DNA of 64,000 bases from Misgurnus anguillicaudatus (Eukaryota > Chordata > Actinopteri > Cypriniformes > Cobitidae), in assembly GCF_027580225.2 (NCBI RefSeq), contig NC_073354.2:8966001-9030000 (forward strand), given 5' to 3'. The notes beneath the pieces are model-generated. The model was not told the origin of the DNA. It worked only from the letters and a program-made list of their open reading frames with translations, and did not search any database. Each line of letters opens with the position of its first letter. The first letter of the stretch is position 1. Positions 47,040-59,765 of the stretch are shown here, one piece after another. Both the position numbers and the translations under genes were made by a program.

Positions 47040-47247
47040 GGGGTGGTTTTCCGGACAGGGCTTATCCTAGTCCCAGACCAAAATGCACTTTAATACTTCA
47101 AAACACCTTGTACTGGCATATTTTAACATATTATTTTGTCTCAAGATACACACCAGAATAGTTTTTTGTAAGGTTTGTTTGTAAAAACTTCTTAAATGTC
47201 CTAAAATAACTAAGGCCTAGTCCTGGATTAAACTAAACCCTGTCAAG
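47040..47247. mobile_element. GGGGCGGTTT-type MITE, copy 1
   Basis: It begins GGGGTGGTTTTCCGGACAGG, ends near CTAAACCCTGTCAAGG, and shows the family's interior landmarks (TTTGTCTCAAGATACACACC, AACTAAGGCCTAGTCCTGG) in the orientation opposite to the next copy. Confidence 0.75.
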
Positions 47248-47254
47248 GTCCTAT

Positions 47255-48860
47255 GGGGCGGTTTTCCGGACAGGGATTATCTTAATCCAGGACTAGTCCT
47301 TAGTTTAACCTCTTACACTCTGAGGCTATTTTGGGAATTTTCGTCTGGATTTGGCCTACCCAATTTCAAAAGCTTCTCATACCCACAAGCAGAGGTGCAC
47401 ATACAAAAGTGGTATCATTTTACAGGAAACCCTCTGAAATTACATAAAACACTGTTAAAAGTGCTCAACATGGTTGTATGTGTTGTCAGTCCTCTAATAA
47501 ACACAAAAATAAATAGGCGCTTTTTGATGTTTTTTTCTAAAGTCTGTATTTAAAAGTGTATAACTCTGGCCCTGAGTGCCTCAGCTCCCTGCAGACAGTT
47601 TTATTTGATTCCAGCAATTGCCAGCTTACAGAGGAAAAAGGAATTTTTTCTCTATCATAATAATTGCAAAAGTTATTTTACTCCAACTGATGGGAGGAAT
47701 AATACGCTTATGGAGTACAATTTCTGCCAAAAAACATTTGAAGTGCTCCCATAACCACATACAGTGGAATAAATGCAATATCTTTATATCATTTTGCAGA
47801 AAACCCTTTGAAGTTACATAAAAAGCTGCTGTTTGTGACAAATATTGTTATTTATGTGGTTTTTCATATGATAAACACCAAATTTTCTTTTTTTATGTTG
47901 TAAATACTGCCTCTGATAGTGTATAACTCTGGTTATGTGTGCTCTAGCAGACTGCAAACAGTTCTGGTTGTTAACAGCAGCAGACAGTAAACACCCAAAA
48001 AAAGAATGAACTCTTTAGCATGTCGCATTCAAAAGTTATTCTCATTTTACTGAAGTGTGCGAAAATACATTTTTCATATAAATATTAATTTTTTGTTTTG
48101 CACATATAATAAAAAGCAAGGGATTATTAATAAACACAACCAAAGAAAATGCTGTGAATGGACTCATTTTTTAGAGTAGGACCTAAGAGAAAAGATGGTG
48201 TAGCATTTGTGGCTATCTGTGCTATCTGAGGCAGTCCACACTCAATTATCCCATATGTTTACAAAAGACGATTTTTTACATCATTATTCATTCAACGATT
48301 GTAGGATATGTGATAAAAATAGGACAAAAATAACACTGCAGCCTTATTCCTGAGAGTGAGAGCTTTCATTTGATATAAGACTTGCCCATGTTTGTCATAC
48401 TTGAAAAATATGAAATATGTGAATATTAAATGATATTAAAAATTATGGGGGGGGGGGTGATAGTGTAAATTAAGTGTAACTAACTTTCTTACAGTGAAAC
48501 ATATCTCAAAGTGATGCATATCTGCAGAAAGTAGAGAGTCTAAGCTTTCAAACAGTATCTCATATGTGGTACTGGGTCCATGACAGACCATTAAAAATTA
48601 AAGGAATATTTTATATTAAGTCAAAATAATATAATTCTGGACCCGGTACAGGGTCCACAGAGTCAAACAAGTTAATTAGGAAATATAACTAGTTTTAACA
48701 AACATGCCTTACTAAAAACATTATTTGTGTACATTTTGAGGCAAAACAAAGATCACTGATGTATTGTAAGATATGTCAGTGCAAGTTGTTTTCAGTTTGG
48801 ACAGCTCTTACATTTATTTTAGTCTAGGACTAGTCTAATCCCTGTCCGGGAAACTGCCCC
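47255..48860. mobile_element. GGGGCGGTTT-type MITE, copy 2, split by an insertion
   Basis: The left part (47255-47308) reads GGGGCGGTTTTCCGGACAGG .. GACTAGTCCTTAGTTTAA. The right part resumes at 48672 with TTAATTAGGAAATATAACTAG and ends at CCTGTCCGGGAAACTGCCCC. The two parts align with the uninterrupted copy at 52752-52931. Confidence 0.9.
47305..48675. mobile_element. 1.36-kb piggyBac-like insertion with TTAA duplication
   Basis: TTAA at 47305-47308 and 48672-48675 brackets an insertion absent from the related MITE at 52752, which reads straight through TTAGTTTAATTAGGAAATAT. The terminal sequences CCTCTTACACTCTGAGG and (reverse complement of the right end) CTTGTTTGACTCTGTGGACC are similar inverted repeats. 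TTAA target and end sequence suggest piggyBac-like. No long reading frame, so non-autonomous. Confidence 0.82.
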
Positions 48861-49509
48861 TAAACTAAGTTTTAGTCAATTTCTTTTAGAAGTTTTATTA
48901 AATTTTTGTTTCTGAAATCCACCCATCTGCATGGGATCAGATTAAATCTACTTTTTGAGCTCAAACAAATCCCAATTTTACTAAAAAGATCAAATCTAGA
49001 TTGTATTTTTTGATCCAATCCAAATTTAGAATAATTTTTTTTTTAATCTAATTTGATAACCTAAATCCAAAATCTCCTCGATGACCTCATTTTAAATGAA
49101 TTCAGAATAAAAAAATTGTTTTATTTTGAATAACCTATTTTGAAATTTTTATCTAATCTGATAGCTGAAATCCAAATGGATTACTTTTGAACAACTGGCC
49201 CATGGTTCCAGAATTCTAAGGACAGATGAAAAATCACTAAGCAAGCCTTAACAGAACTAAACAACAGTTCATTGTTGTCATTTTGAGACAAAAAGAAATT
49301 GGCCAACAAAATTAAAGCATCCATCCAGAAAACATGACACAGATTAAACTGAGACCAGGGTGGTCAAATACAACCAAAGAAGTTCAATAACTAATATTTT
49401 CAAAAGAAATGCATAAACATAATAACTACATATGATGTAGAAATATTAGTGAATAATAAAATAAATTGTAGGCTATATATATATTCGTTTTCTTGTATTT
49501 CCCTTACAG

Positions 49510-49542
49510 TTGATGCTGCATGATGAACCTGTGCATGTGTAA
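49510..49542 (+). CDS. akap7: Candidate alternative last exon of akap7 (truncated form)
   Basis: A strong acceptor (TTTTCTTGTATTTCCCTTACAG) is followed by 11 codons, LMLHDEPVHV then TAA, in the phase left by exon 6. An AATAAA lies at 49765-49770 with a GT-rich stretch (GTGTTTTTGTTG) about 20 bp later, as expected for a poly(A) site. Splicing exon 6 to this exon would give an AKAP7 form ending after both HxT motifs but lacking the end of the 2H domain and the PKA-binding helix. This is inferred from signals only. It could be chance, and no transcript evidence is available here. Confidence 0.35.
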   Translation: MMLHDEPVHV

Positions 49543-49764
49543 ACAACACACAGACGTTACACTTTATTATCTATTAGCTGTAGAGTTAAACATTGTTTTA
49601 AAAAGATTTCACTGTGTGCATTCATTTTCAATATTTCAACAGTCAGGTTTTAATTCTTTCTTATTTATATACTGTATATGTACATAGTATATTTACACAT
49701 CCACTCCCATAATAACCAGAAAAACAACACTTTTGTACAAATCTACGTTTGTGTGTACTTCTTG

Positions 49765-49770
49765 AATAAA
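49765..49770 (+). terminator. Candidate poly(A) signal AATAAA
   Basis: AATAAA with a downstream GT-rich element at about 49787-49800. It lies within the akap7 intron, 220 bp after the candidate alternative stop codon. Confidence 0.35.
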
Positions 49771-50253
49771 CATAATACAATTTGACAGTGTTTTTGTTGA
49801 ATCTGTCAGATGTGGTTTGAGGTCTCAAGAATAATGTTGTCTGTTGAAAGAGAGAGAGAGAGAGACTAAATGTACTATTATAATATCACTCCACAGTCTC
49901 CCATCACTTCACCACAATCAAATCAAAAACACATTACACAGCTTTAACCTACCCATAATTCACTGCAGCACCATCCGAGTGGATGAGTTTTTGACTGATT
50001 ACAGCAGCAGATGTGAGGACGTGACAGACAGACAGTATTGGATGTGGATGTTTTTTTTCACACTGTGAAGGACAAAGATAGGAGTTGCATCTATAGTCTT
50101 CCCTCGGGACATACAGAACTTCCTGTTGAGGTTATCGGTCACAACAGACATTTGTTACGTGTGACTGTATACTGTCATCCTCCTTCAGTGTGTGTTTGTG
50201 TGTTTCCTCTGAATGTTTTCGTGATATGTGTGCGTGTGTGTGTGTTTGTGCAG

Positions 50254-50401
50254 GGCGTTAAAAAGCTGGATCCTGCGCTCTTCTCAGAGTTTGAGAGTCG
50301 TGTTTTTGGAGACGAATGTGTTTGTAGAGTGGACCTGTGCTCCATGCTGAAGAAAAAGACTGCAGATGGCTACTATCACTGTGAGAAGAGCGTCACATTC
50401 A
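50254..50401 (+). CDS. akap7: akap7 long-form exon 7 (end of 2H domain)
   Basis: This encodes about residues 314-362: GVKKLDPALFSEFESRVFG.. [31 protein letters not shown], closely matching human [49 protein letters not shown]. Acceptor TTTGTGCAG, donor TTCA/GTAAGT, 148 nt leaving one base. The next exon should be the shared C-terminal exon with the RII-binding amphipathic helix (..[20 protein letters not shown] in human). I searched to 64000 and did not see it, so the gene runs out of the window on the right. Confidence 0.96.
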
Positions 50402-51345
50402 GTAAGTGAAGCTTTAACATCATCAGTGCTGTTTCCTGCTCTCTTATTTCACATCAGTAAATCTGGTCTACATCAGGTAGAGCTGAGAAGTCTCTGTTCA
50501 CCACTCCATACTAGCAGTAACTAACTAGCAGTGCATTTCATTATGTAGTAATCAGCCCTGTGACCTAATAATACCAAAGACACGCAAGCTTTAAAGACTT
50601 TTATGTGTAAGCTGTTCTGTATAACAATCAGATATTGTGTGTGTGTGTGTGTTCATGACTTTACATGTGTAATAGTTCAATACTTACTGAAATGGGTTCA
50701 AATTTAACCAGAGATTGGATTTCGAGTATGGGTTACCATACCTTACAATCATGTCACTTTCACTACAAAAAGAAAAATAAACCTTTGAAACATTGTGTAA
50801 CCCATTCCTGCTTTAATCCCAAACCGATTACATTGTGTAAGGAAAGCTCGACCCATGCGTTAATGGTAAAACTGGTCTGAGTGGGACTCTATGTCAATAT
50901 CGCTTTGCGTGTTGGACTGATGCCATTGTTTACAGCTAAGAAGCTACAGCACGTGCCTCCTGTTAAGAGGCAGGACATTTTTAATACACGCTCTGAGTGA
51001 CAACTGACTGAGCCAATCACAACATACTGGCCCAGCTTGACCAATCAGAGCATTTTAGAAGGAGGGGTTTTAGGAGGAGCGGAAAGAGTCCAGAAGTAAC
51101 AGAGCATTTGAAACCGATTGGAAAGAGAAGTGCAACAATAATCTAAAATATGTGAAAAATTATGTTTTTTTTAACAATCAATGTAAAAGTATATAAAACA
51201 AAAGTATATAAACAAAAGCGTATACAACAATGAAACACTAACTGTAAAATTAATTTTTAGCAGAAATGTCATTGGAAAGTTATAAAAATGATATTAAGCA
51301 AATTTAATGATACTAAAACAAAATTATTGTCTGTAGGACTGTAAT

Positions 51346-52450
51346 TCAGTTTGGTTTTATTTATATAGCGCTTTCACAATTGCTTACAGCTCCAAAGCAG
51401 CTTCACATGAAATCGAAATAAAAAAAAACACAGAAAAGCAAAGAACAACAAAGCATAGCAGTTTTCAAATATAGTTTAGGATGAAGAAGTTGAAGTTACA
51501 GTACATGCATCAAATGTACTTCTTATTAAAATAATGTATTAAGTACTTCAATCCAGACTATATACCTGTATTAACGTCATTTACTAATTGAAATGTTATT
51601 TTAGTGATGATATTTACAAAATATGCATATACCTTTTACAATTCTAAACTTATTTTGAAAAGTAAGCTTTGATGTACGTGCAATAATTAAAAAAAATACA
51701 GATGGCTTGTACATTTAGCTTGTACATTAATAATAAGAAAAAATAGTAAAGTGACTATAAGGTTGTGACGAGACCATTACAGTATATGAACACTTATTAG
51801 CAAATTATAAAAGCTTTCTAAACCTTAACCTAATTATTAGGTTAAGTGATCAAGCCAAATGTGACAGTAGGAAACAGTGATGGGACGGGATGAAAATTTC
51901 ATATCATGATTATAGTGACCAAAGTTATCACGGTTATCAATATTATCATGGTTTTGTTAAAATGAGATGGAAATGTTCAAAAAGAACTGATACACACTGA
52001 AAACATTTGAACAAGTTTTATTTTTGAAAATCACTATTTTATATTTTATGTCCCTGAAATTATTTCTGTGGTAAAAATAAACAAATCTGTCTAATAAGTT
52101 TACCGTGAATGAATACAATACATTATCCCTTAAATGCCTTCTTGTGCAAAAAACTATGTTGCATGTGCGCGCCTGCGTCAAACTGATTCTGGCTGGACAG
52201 GATTTACCGCAAGTTTTCAAAATCACGGTTAACAAACCCGGTTGTAATGATAATTACATTTTAAACGATAATACTAACTGTCAGGACATTTTATTGTGGT
52301 TAATTGTGAAGCCGGTACTCGTCCCATCCTTAGGAGCAAGGAACCAAAACTCCAATGGACAGAAAATCTTGGGAGAAACCAGACTCAACCAATACATTAA
52401 CATAACACTGCTGAACATGAACACATCAATATTAGATAGAGGGTTACAGT
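51346..52450 (-). mobile_element. LINE/SINE 3' fragment split by a hAT-like insertion
   Basis: TTTTATTTATATAGCGCTTT..CCAAAGCAGCTTCACATG (51350-51410) and GGACAGAAAATCTTGGGAGAAACCAG (52355-52385) are successive landmarks of one common fish retroelement tail read from its minus strand. Between them, about 51880-52332, lies an element with GATGGGACGGGATGAAAATT and TTGTGAAGCCGGTACTCGTC, then CCATCC, as inverted ends. Confidence 0.6.
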
Positions 52451-52751
52451 ACCATTAACATATTTACATAGCATGCAGGGGTTGAGAATGGATGTCCATA
52501 ATGATCAGAAGTTTGGGCATAATTCTCCTTTTGATATCACCTGCTTTAACATCAGAGCCTCGACTAAAAATATAAATTTTTGATATTAGCAGTCACTTTT
52601 ATTTGCAGGAATAAAATATTCTTAATATTAAATATTTTATTTTGAGTAGCTATAACCGTAATTCTTGATCTGTAATTGCATTTTCACTAATTAAATATTA
52701 CATCACGCAGTCTATCATTCATATTTCTTATTAGTTTAAGTTCCAGTTTTA

Positions 52752-52931
52752 TGGGGTGGTTTCCCGGACAGGGATTAGCTTAAACCAGGAATAGGCCTTA
52801 GTTTAATTAGGAAATATAACTAGTTTTAACAAACAGGCCTTACTGAAAACATTACTTGTGTGCATTTTGAACAAAGGCACTGATGTAATTTAAGATGGAC
52901 TAGTCTAATCACTGTCCGGGAAATCGCCCCC
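52752..52931. mobile_element. GGGGCGGTTT-type MITE, copy 3 (empty-site copy)
   Basis: The left end GGGGTGGTTTCCCGGACAGG and the right end CACTGTCCGGGAAATCGCCC are inverted repeats. It lacks the 1.36-kb insertion present in copy 2 and so shows the pre-insertion sequence TTAGTTTAATTAGG. Confidence 0.88.
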
Positions 52932-53440
52932 ATATGTCAAAAACTTTTTACGAGTAGAAACTTCTTCTTTTTTAATTATGTGATTACTTGTGCAGATTTC
53001 TATTCTTGATATCAGCAATATGAGTAATAATGATGGATTCAGTAGTGACATTGTTAATTTCAGATTTCTTTTAATGTTATTGTTAATAACATTAGAAAAC
53101 TAAATATTATTTCTGATATTCAAAAATTTACTTCTAATATTAAAACTGCAAAGAATCATTTTAACTTTTGAAAATTGAAATTCATATCCTGTTCATTCTA
53201 TTTGCCATAGCTTCCAATTATGAGCACTGATTTCTATTCCAGTAAGACCCTATACACAAAATAGGGTTTAACAAAGAGATGTTTGGTTGATTTATTATTG
53301 GGTGATGGGGTCTGACTCAAATGTTCCAGTTTATTTATTTATTTGAGTCTTTCACAGACCATGCAGTAGGGTTTAATCATATACAAAATAAAAGTTTGTG
53401 TTTGCATAATATATGTGTGTGTACTGTCTGTAATTATTAT

Positions 53441-53540
<100 letters not shown>

Positions 53541-56500
53541 TAAATGACATTTACCTCAAGTATATAATTACACAAAGTACACACACATATATTATGCAAA
53601 TGCAAACTTTTATTTTGTATACGATTAATCGTTTGACAGCACTACGACACAGCCTGCAATCCACAGCAAAAATGCAAATTTAGCAAGTTTGTCAATCTGT
53701 AAAGTTTGTGATTTAGTACAGATTCCTTCAGTACTGTTATATAGTGTGATAAAAGTAAATGTGTCCAAACCAGAGTCGTATAAAAATAGAGTTACGACAC
53801 TCACATAGACGACCGTTGTAAGAATGGAATGCGGAAGTAACAGCGTGTCATGTAGTGACGCATAGTTACAAACGCAGCACTGAAGCCCATTCATTTCAAT
53901 GACACCTGCTGGTAAATCGATGAAATTACCGTTTCTCTTTACATTTTCAGACATTTTATGAATATAGTCAACAGTGATATTTTATGAACTCTGCTGTAGG
54001 TAATGATTATCGTTAATAATAACTAGAATTTTTTTTTATATTTTAATGAGTTGTGTATAATGTGTGAATAATATAGATTTAATGGTTTAATATTTTATTA
54101 CTGGTGGCCATCTACTTTATACTTATCTTTTTTTTATATATTACGAGTAACACTAGGGGGCAACAGCGACAAGCTAATGCCTCATAAGAAAGTCACACTG
54201 CTTCACAATGCTGCTATGTGTTTCATTGTGTTTGGTAAGTAATACGAGTGATGTATCCTCGAAAATCATGTATATTAACATTTAATGTCTACTATAAATA
54301 CAATTAAATATGAATTTAGTGTGTTTCTGTTATGCTTCACTGTTACAAATAACCGTGTTGGCGATCTTTTTTGTGATTTTAATATAGTAAAAGTGTAGTA
54401 ATTATGTTTTTAGCAGATTGATAGCCATTTATATAGCCATATTTTTGCTATAAAAATAAAAGATAAACTGTGTTGCTGTAGTTGGTATAGATAACCACAG
54501 TTATCTTTTGGTCATCATTTATCTTTATTAACTAATTTACTGTATTTCCATCACTTCCTAGTAAAAAAAAACGTTATAAGTAAGTATAGTGATCAATTCA
54601 CATTACAAGCTAATATTTACCTAAAATAGCTGAAAACCTATGCAAACAGATTGACAGCCCTGCTTGGTTAGGAACTGTAGAACGTTACATGAATCACGTG
54701 ACCGCGCGGCGGCGAGATTAAAGCGTTTCGTAACTCTCTCTTTATATGACTCTGGTCCAAACGTACTAGCATGGGTTAAATTGGGCCGGAGCACACCGGA
54801 GCACAGCTCCGCCTCCTCGGGTCCACAACACACCCTGCCGGAGCTCAGCTCCGTCTCCTTACTAGTAACATAAAAGATAAACTTATAAAGAAATATGCGT
54901 TTAATTTTAATATGAATATATAATTTTATTATACGTTATTGAATAGATTATAAATTATATGACCAAATGAACAATATATTCAAGCAATTTACTTAAGGAA
55001 ATGACTTAATTAGATGTGTAATTGCACTTGTAGTTTTTTTTCCACATAAAAGCACCAAACAACAGTTAAAAAAAGTTTCAATGTTAAAATATGTTTCATC
55101 AAAACATACATTTTTCAGAATGAATCCTAAAAAAATATGTTGTTTGTTTGTTTACATCATTTTCAAATGTCATTTATTTAGGCTTATCTTGACATTAGTT
55201 CAGAAGTCATTATTTGTGATTTCCAATTATATCTTAGTTTAAATATTATTAGAATGTCAGTTTTAATTTTCTTTTGGTAGGAAAAATACAATGGAAACGT
55301 GACTTTGGTTAACTGCTATCGTCTAAATGAGAAATAGACCTGATGCATTAATGTAGAGTAGAGAACAGTGTCACATACTGTAACTTACAGTATTTGATTA
55401 TAATAAAGTGTATTTAGCTGTAAATGATTTCAGCATCAGTGATGTTCCAGCAGAGGTCAGTGTTGATTTTCTGTCATTGATTCTCTAAAGCTCTGAGAGA
55501 TTAGCTGTCAGTAGTTTCTGACACAATGCAATTATTAGAGTTGCTATAACAAAAATGTGACTATATCTAAATAAATATGTTTAATTGTAGTAATAACTGA
55601 TGAATTGTTCATATTTGAAGTGGGGTCTGTGAGGCTGAGCTGAGATCAGTCTGATGTTTCTTTAGACTGATATCTATGATGGTTTGTGTGTAGTGTCAGG
55701 TGTATAAGTGTGAGATGAGACTATGTTTGACATGTAATCTTCACATATAAATTATATTTTACTCTTCTCATGTACTGGTGTACAGCATTTTCATCTGCTT
55801 GGTAGAAGCAGGATCAATCGTGCATCGTAGTATATCTTAAAATAAACAGTGAGCTGCTGTGATCAATACATTAAGAGGCAGATTGATGGTTGAATGTCTA
55901 ATTGTAGTCTAGCACTCGTCTAATGTCCTTTGCTCTTTCTCTTAAATCACTTACACCAAGTTAAAACGCCCTATAACTGACATATAACCTTTTAATGGTT
56001 TAATGTGTTGTCGGTATAAACTAGGACATCTAATTTTGTTTTTAGCGAAAGTGCTTGCAACAGACAAGACAAAATATAAATCAATTTCATGCTTTTAAAA
56101 TCCCATTATTATTTAGTAATACAATTATAATATTGTAATTTAAATGTGACTCACACTACATTATATTTGATCAGAACACATGACTGTTTTTGATTGGCTG
56201 CAGTGGAGAGAAACACTGATAACATTTGATGGTGACTGAGTGATCACTGTTCATTTAAGATAAGAGGAGCTCAGTAATACTCAACAGTTGAATTAAATGC
56301 ATTTCTAAGAAGCTTGTGTAAATAATCTTCCAATCAGCTTCTTTCAGCTCCTTTCCTCCAAACATTGAAAATAGAAAATCTTTTTGGGTAACATATGCTT
56401 TGTTTCTGTGTCATTTTTAAAAGGCCATGTACATTCTACTAAGAATACTCTTATTTTGCATGACATTCTCATAGTGTTTGACATTTAAATCGTGTGTAAT

Positions 56501-57116
56501 TTTCAAGTGTTTTAAATGCTGAATTATATTCAGTATTGAAGCACAGTGTTTGTGATGTGTAGGTGCAGAATGAGGGGTTGTGTGCGCTCTGTTTTAAACA
56601 TTCAGCCTTAAGCTCACTCTCTACTGCGTGTTACACATACTATAGTGACCTGATTACAATGCTTTTACTGCACAATCACACTGCTTTTATAGACTAACAC
56701 ACACACACAGCAGTGAGACACAAACACAGACATGCACGAGCGCTGTTTTCTTTATTAAGACCACAGACAGAATTTAGACGTACTCACTGAATCACAAAAA
56801 TTTAGATTTTTGTTTTGTCCATGTGATGCGTGTCTAACATGTACAACACTTTTATAAAGACTTGATAGTAAATGTGACTTATGTTATCAGGGAAACCTCT
56901 CACATTGATCAGTGTTTCATCAATCAGATGTTGTGTTTTGATCAGATCAGGTCTTTATATTTGTTCTTTTATACTCAGATCAGATCATAATATCAGATCA
57001 GAGAGCTTGGCCAAAACTGTGTTTGTTTAATGAAAACTGCACTCTGGGCAGTATTGATGATCATGTGTGTTAGTGGAGCAGGACTGTAGAAAGCTCAGGG
57101 GTGATGTAACATAATC

Positions 57117-59391
57117 AGACTAGACTGAGTGAGGACTGGACCAATGATCAGACTGGACCGATGATCAGTCCATAATGATTGGACCGAACACCGGACCGAT
57201 GATGTGACCGGACCTATGATGGGACTGGACCGGTGATCGGTCTGGATTGAAGATCGGACTGGACTGATGATCGAAGTGGACTGAAGACCAAACTGGACTG
57301 AAGATCGGACTGGGCTGGTGATCAAACCAGACCAAAGATCAGATAGGACTTCAGATCGGACCAGACTGATGATCTGATTGGACTGAAGACCAGACTGGAC
57401 TGATGATCGGACTGGGCTGATGATCTGATTGGACTGATGATCTGATTGGACTGAAGACCAGACTGGACTGATGATCGGACTGGGCTGATGATCTGATTGG
57501 ACTGATGATCTGATTGGACTGATGATCGGACTGGGCTGATGATCTGATTGGACTGATGATCTGATTGGACTTGATGATCGGACTGGGCTGATGATCTGAT
57601 TGGACTGATGATCTGATTAGACTTGATGATCGGACTGGGCTGATGATCGGACTGGGCTGATGATCGGACTGGGCTGATGATCTGATTGGACTGATGATCG
57701 GACTGGGCTGATGATCTGATTGGACTGATGATCGGACTGGGCTGATGATCTGATTGGACTGATGATCGGACTGGGCTGATGATCTGATTGGACTGATGAT
57801 CTGATTGGACTGATGATCGGACTGGGCTGATGATCTGATTGGAATGATGATCTGAATGGACTGAAGATCGGACTGGACTGATAATCGTACTTGACTGATA
57901 ATTGTACCGGACTGATGATCTGATTGGACTGATGATCGGACTGGACTGGTGATTGTCTGGACCGCTTGATCTGGACTGGTGATTGTCTGGACCGCTTGAT
58001 CGGACTGGACCAATGATCTGATTGGATTGATGATATGATTGGGCTGATGATCTGATTGGACTGATGATCGGACTGGACTGATAATCGTACTTGACTGATA
58101 ATCGTACTGGACTGATGATCTGATTGGACTGATGATCGGACTGGGCTGATGATCTGATTGGACTGATGATCTGATTGGACTTGATGATCGGACTGGGCTG
58201 ATGATCTGATTTGACTGATGATCTGATTGGACTGATGATCTGATTGGACTGATGATCGGACTGGGCTGATGATCTGATTGGACTGATGATCTGATTAGAC
58301 TTTCTGATTGGACTGATGATCTGATTGGACTAATGATCGGACTGGGCTGATGATCTGATTGGACTGATGATCTGATTGGACTTGATGATCGGACTGGGCT
58401 GATGATCTGATTGGACTGATGATCTGATTAGACTTGATGATCGGACTGGGCTGATGATCTGATTGGACTGATGATCGGACTGGGCTGATGATCTGATTGG
58501 ACTGATGATCGGACTGGGCTGATGATCTGATTGGACTGATGATCGGACTGGGCTGATGATCTGATTGGAATGATGATCTGATTGGACTGATGATCGGACT
58601 GGACTGATAATCGTACTTGACTGATAATCGTACTGGACTGATGATCTGATTGGACTGATGATCGGACTGGGCTGATGATCTGATTGGACTGATGATCTGA
58701 TTGGACTTGATGATCGGACTGGGCTGATGATCTGATTGGACTGATGATCTGATTGGACTGATGATCTGATTGGACTGATGATCGGACTGGGCTGATGCTC
58801 TGTTTGGTCTGATGATCGGATTGGACTGTTTTTCTGATTGGACTTGATGATCGGACTGGGCTGATGATCTGATTGGGCTGATGATCGGATTGGACTGATG
58901 ATCGGATTGGAATGATGATCGGACTGGGCTGATGATCGGACTGGGCTGATGATCGGACTGGGCTGATGATCGGACTGGGCTGATGATCTGATTGGACTGA
59001 TGATCTGATTGGACTGATGATCTGATTGGACTGATGATCTGATTGGACTTATGATCAGACTGGGCTGATGATCTGATTGGACTTGATGATCAGACTGGGC
59101 TGATGATGTGATTGGACTGATGATCGGACTGGGCTGATGATCTGATTGGACTGATGATCTGATTGGACTTGATGATCTGATTGGACTGATGATCTGATTG
59201 GACTGATGATCTGATTGGACTTGATGATCGGACTGGGCTGATGATCTGATTGGGCTGATGATCTGATTGGACTGATGATCTGATTGGACTTGATGATCGG
59301 ACTGGGCTGATGATCTGATTGGACTTGATGATCAGACTGGGCTGATGATTTGATTGGACTAAAGACCGGACTGGACTAATGATCAGACTGG
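57117..59391. repeat. 17-bp GATC-containing minisatellite, ~2.3 kb
   Basis: The units are 17-mers of two main types, GGACTGATGATCTGATT and GGGCTGATGATCGGACT, often alternating, with 18-bp variants having one extra T (GGACTTGATGATC). By length this is roughly 130 units. The left edge (57117-57360) is the most diverged and the core the most uniform. Blocks containing GATAATCGTACTTGACTGA recur at about 57891, 58081 and 58607, showing higher-order duplication. Because 17 is not a multiple of three, translation cycles through all frames; the 220-residue minus-strand frame at 57351-58013 is a by-product. Confidence 0.97.
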
Positions 59392-59737
59392 ATTAAATCA
59401 GAGGTATAATTATGACAGACTAATAAATGTGCTAATGGGGATTTAATGATAATAGTTACACAGATGAGTGATGTAATGTAAAACTGAAGTACTAATTGTT
59501 GTTGTGTTTAGTTTTAGGAGTATATTTTGAAATATGCAGATAAAAATCATACAGTTAATCATATAATAATTTACAAAGCTTTACAGACAGCTCAGAATGT
59601 GTTTTACATGTGAACACACTGTATCTGACACATTGTTATCAGTGCTGCTATTGCACCTTTGGACTTGGAGACAAACTACGAGCATGTACGTGTGTGTTCT
59701 AATGAACCTTTGTGTGGGTGCGTACGTGCGTGCGTTT

Positions 59738-59765
59738 GTGTGTGTGTGTGTGTATAATTGTGTGT
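59738..59765. repeat. Short GT-rich tract
   Basis: GTGTGTGTGTGTGTAT-type dinucleotides within a longer GT/GC-rich stretch (59700-59775). Confidence 0.8.

Noticed and set aside
53625..53954. 109-residue minus-strand frame beginning MSENVKRNGNF
   Set aside because: No recognisable domain. The region has the look of a repeat (CCATTCATTTCAATG motif), and there are no supporting splice or promoter signals.
57351..58013. 220-residue minus-strand reading frame, the longest in the window
   Set aside because: It is a translation of the 17-bp minisatellite (a 17-residue cycle of SDHQ/IISP/IRSS-like motifs). No stop arises because the unit lacks one in any frame. No domain, and not a gene.
57117..59391. 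CRISPR-like regular array
   Set aside because: The units are contiguous 17-mers without unique spacers in a vertebrate intron, so this is a minisatellite.
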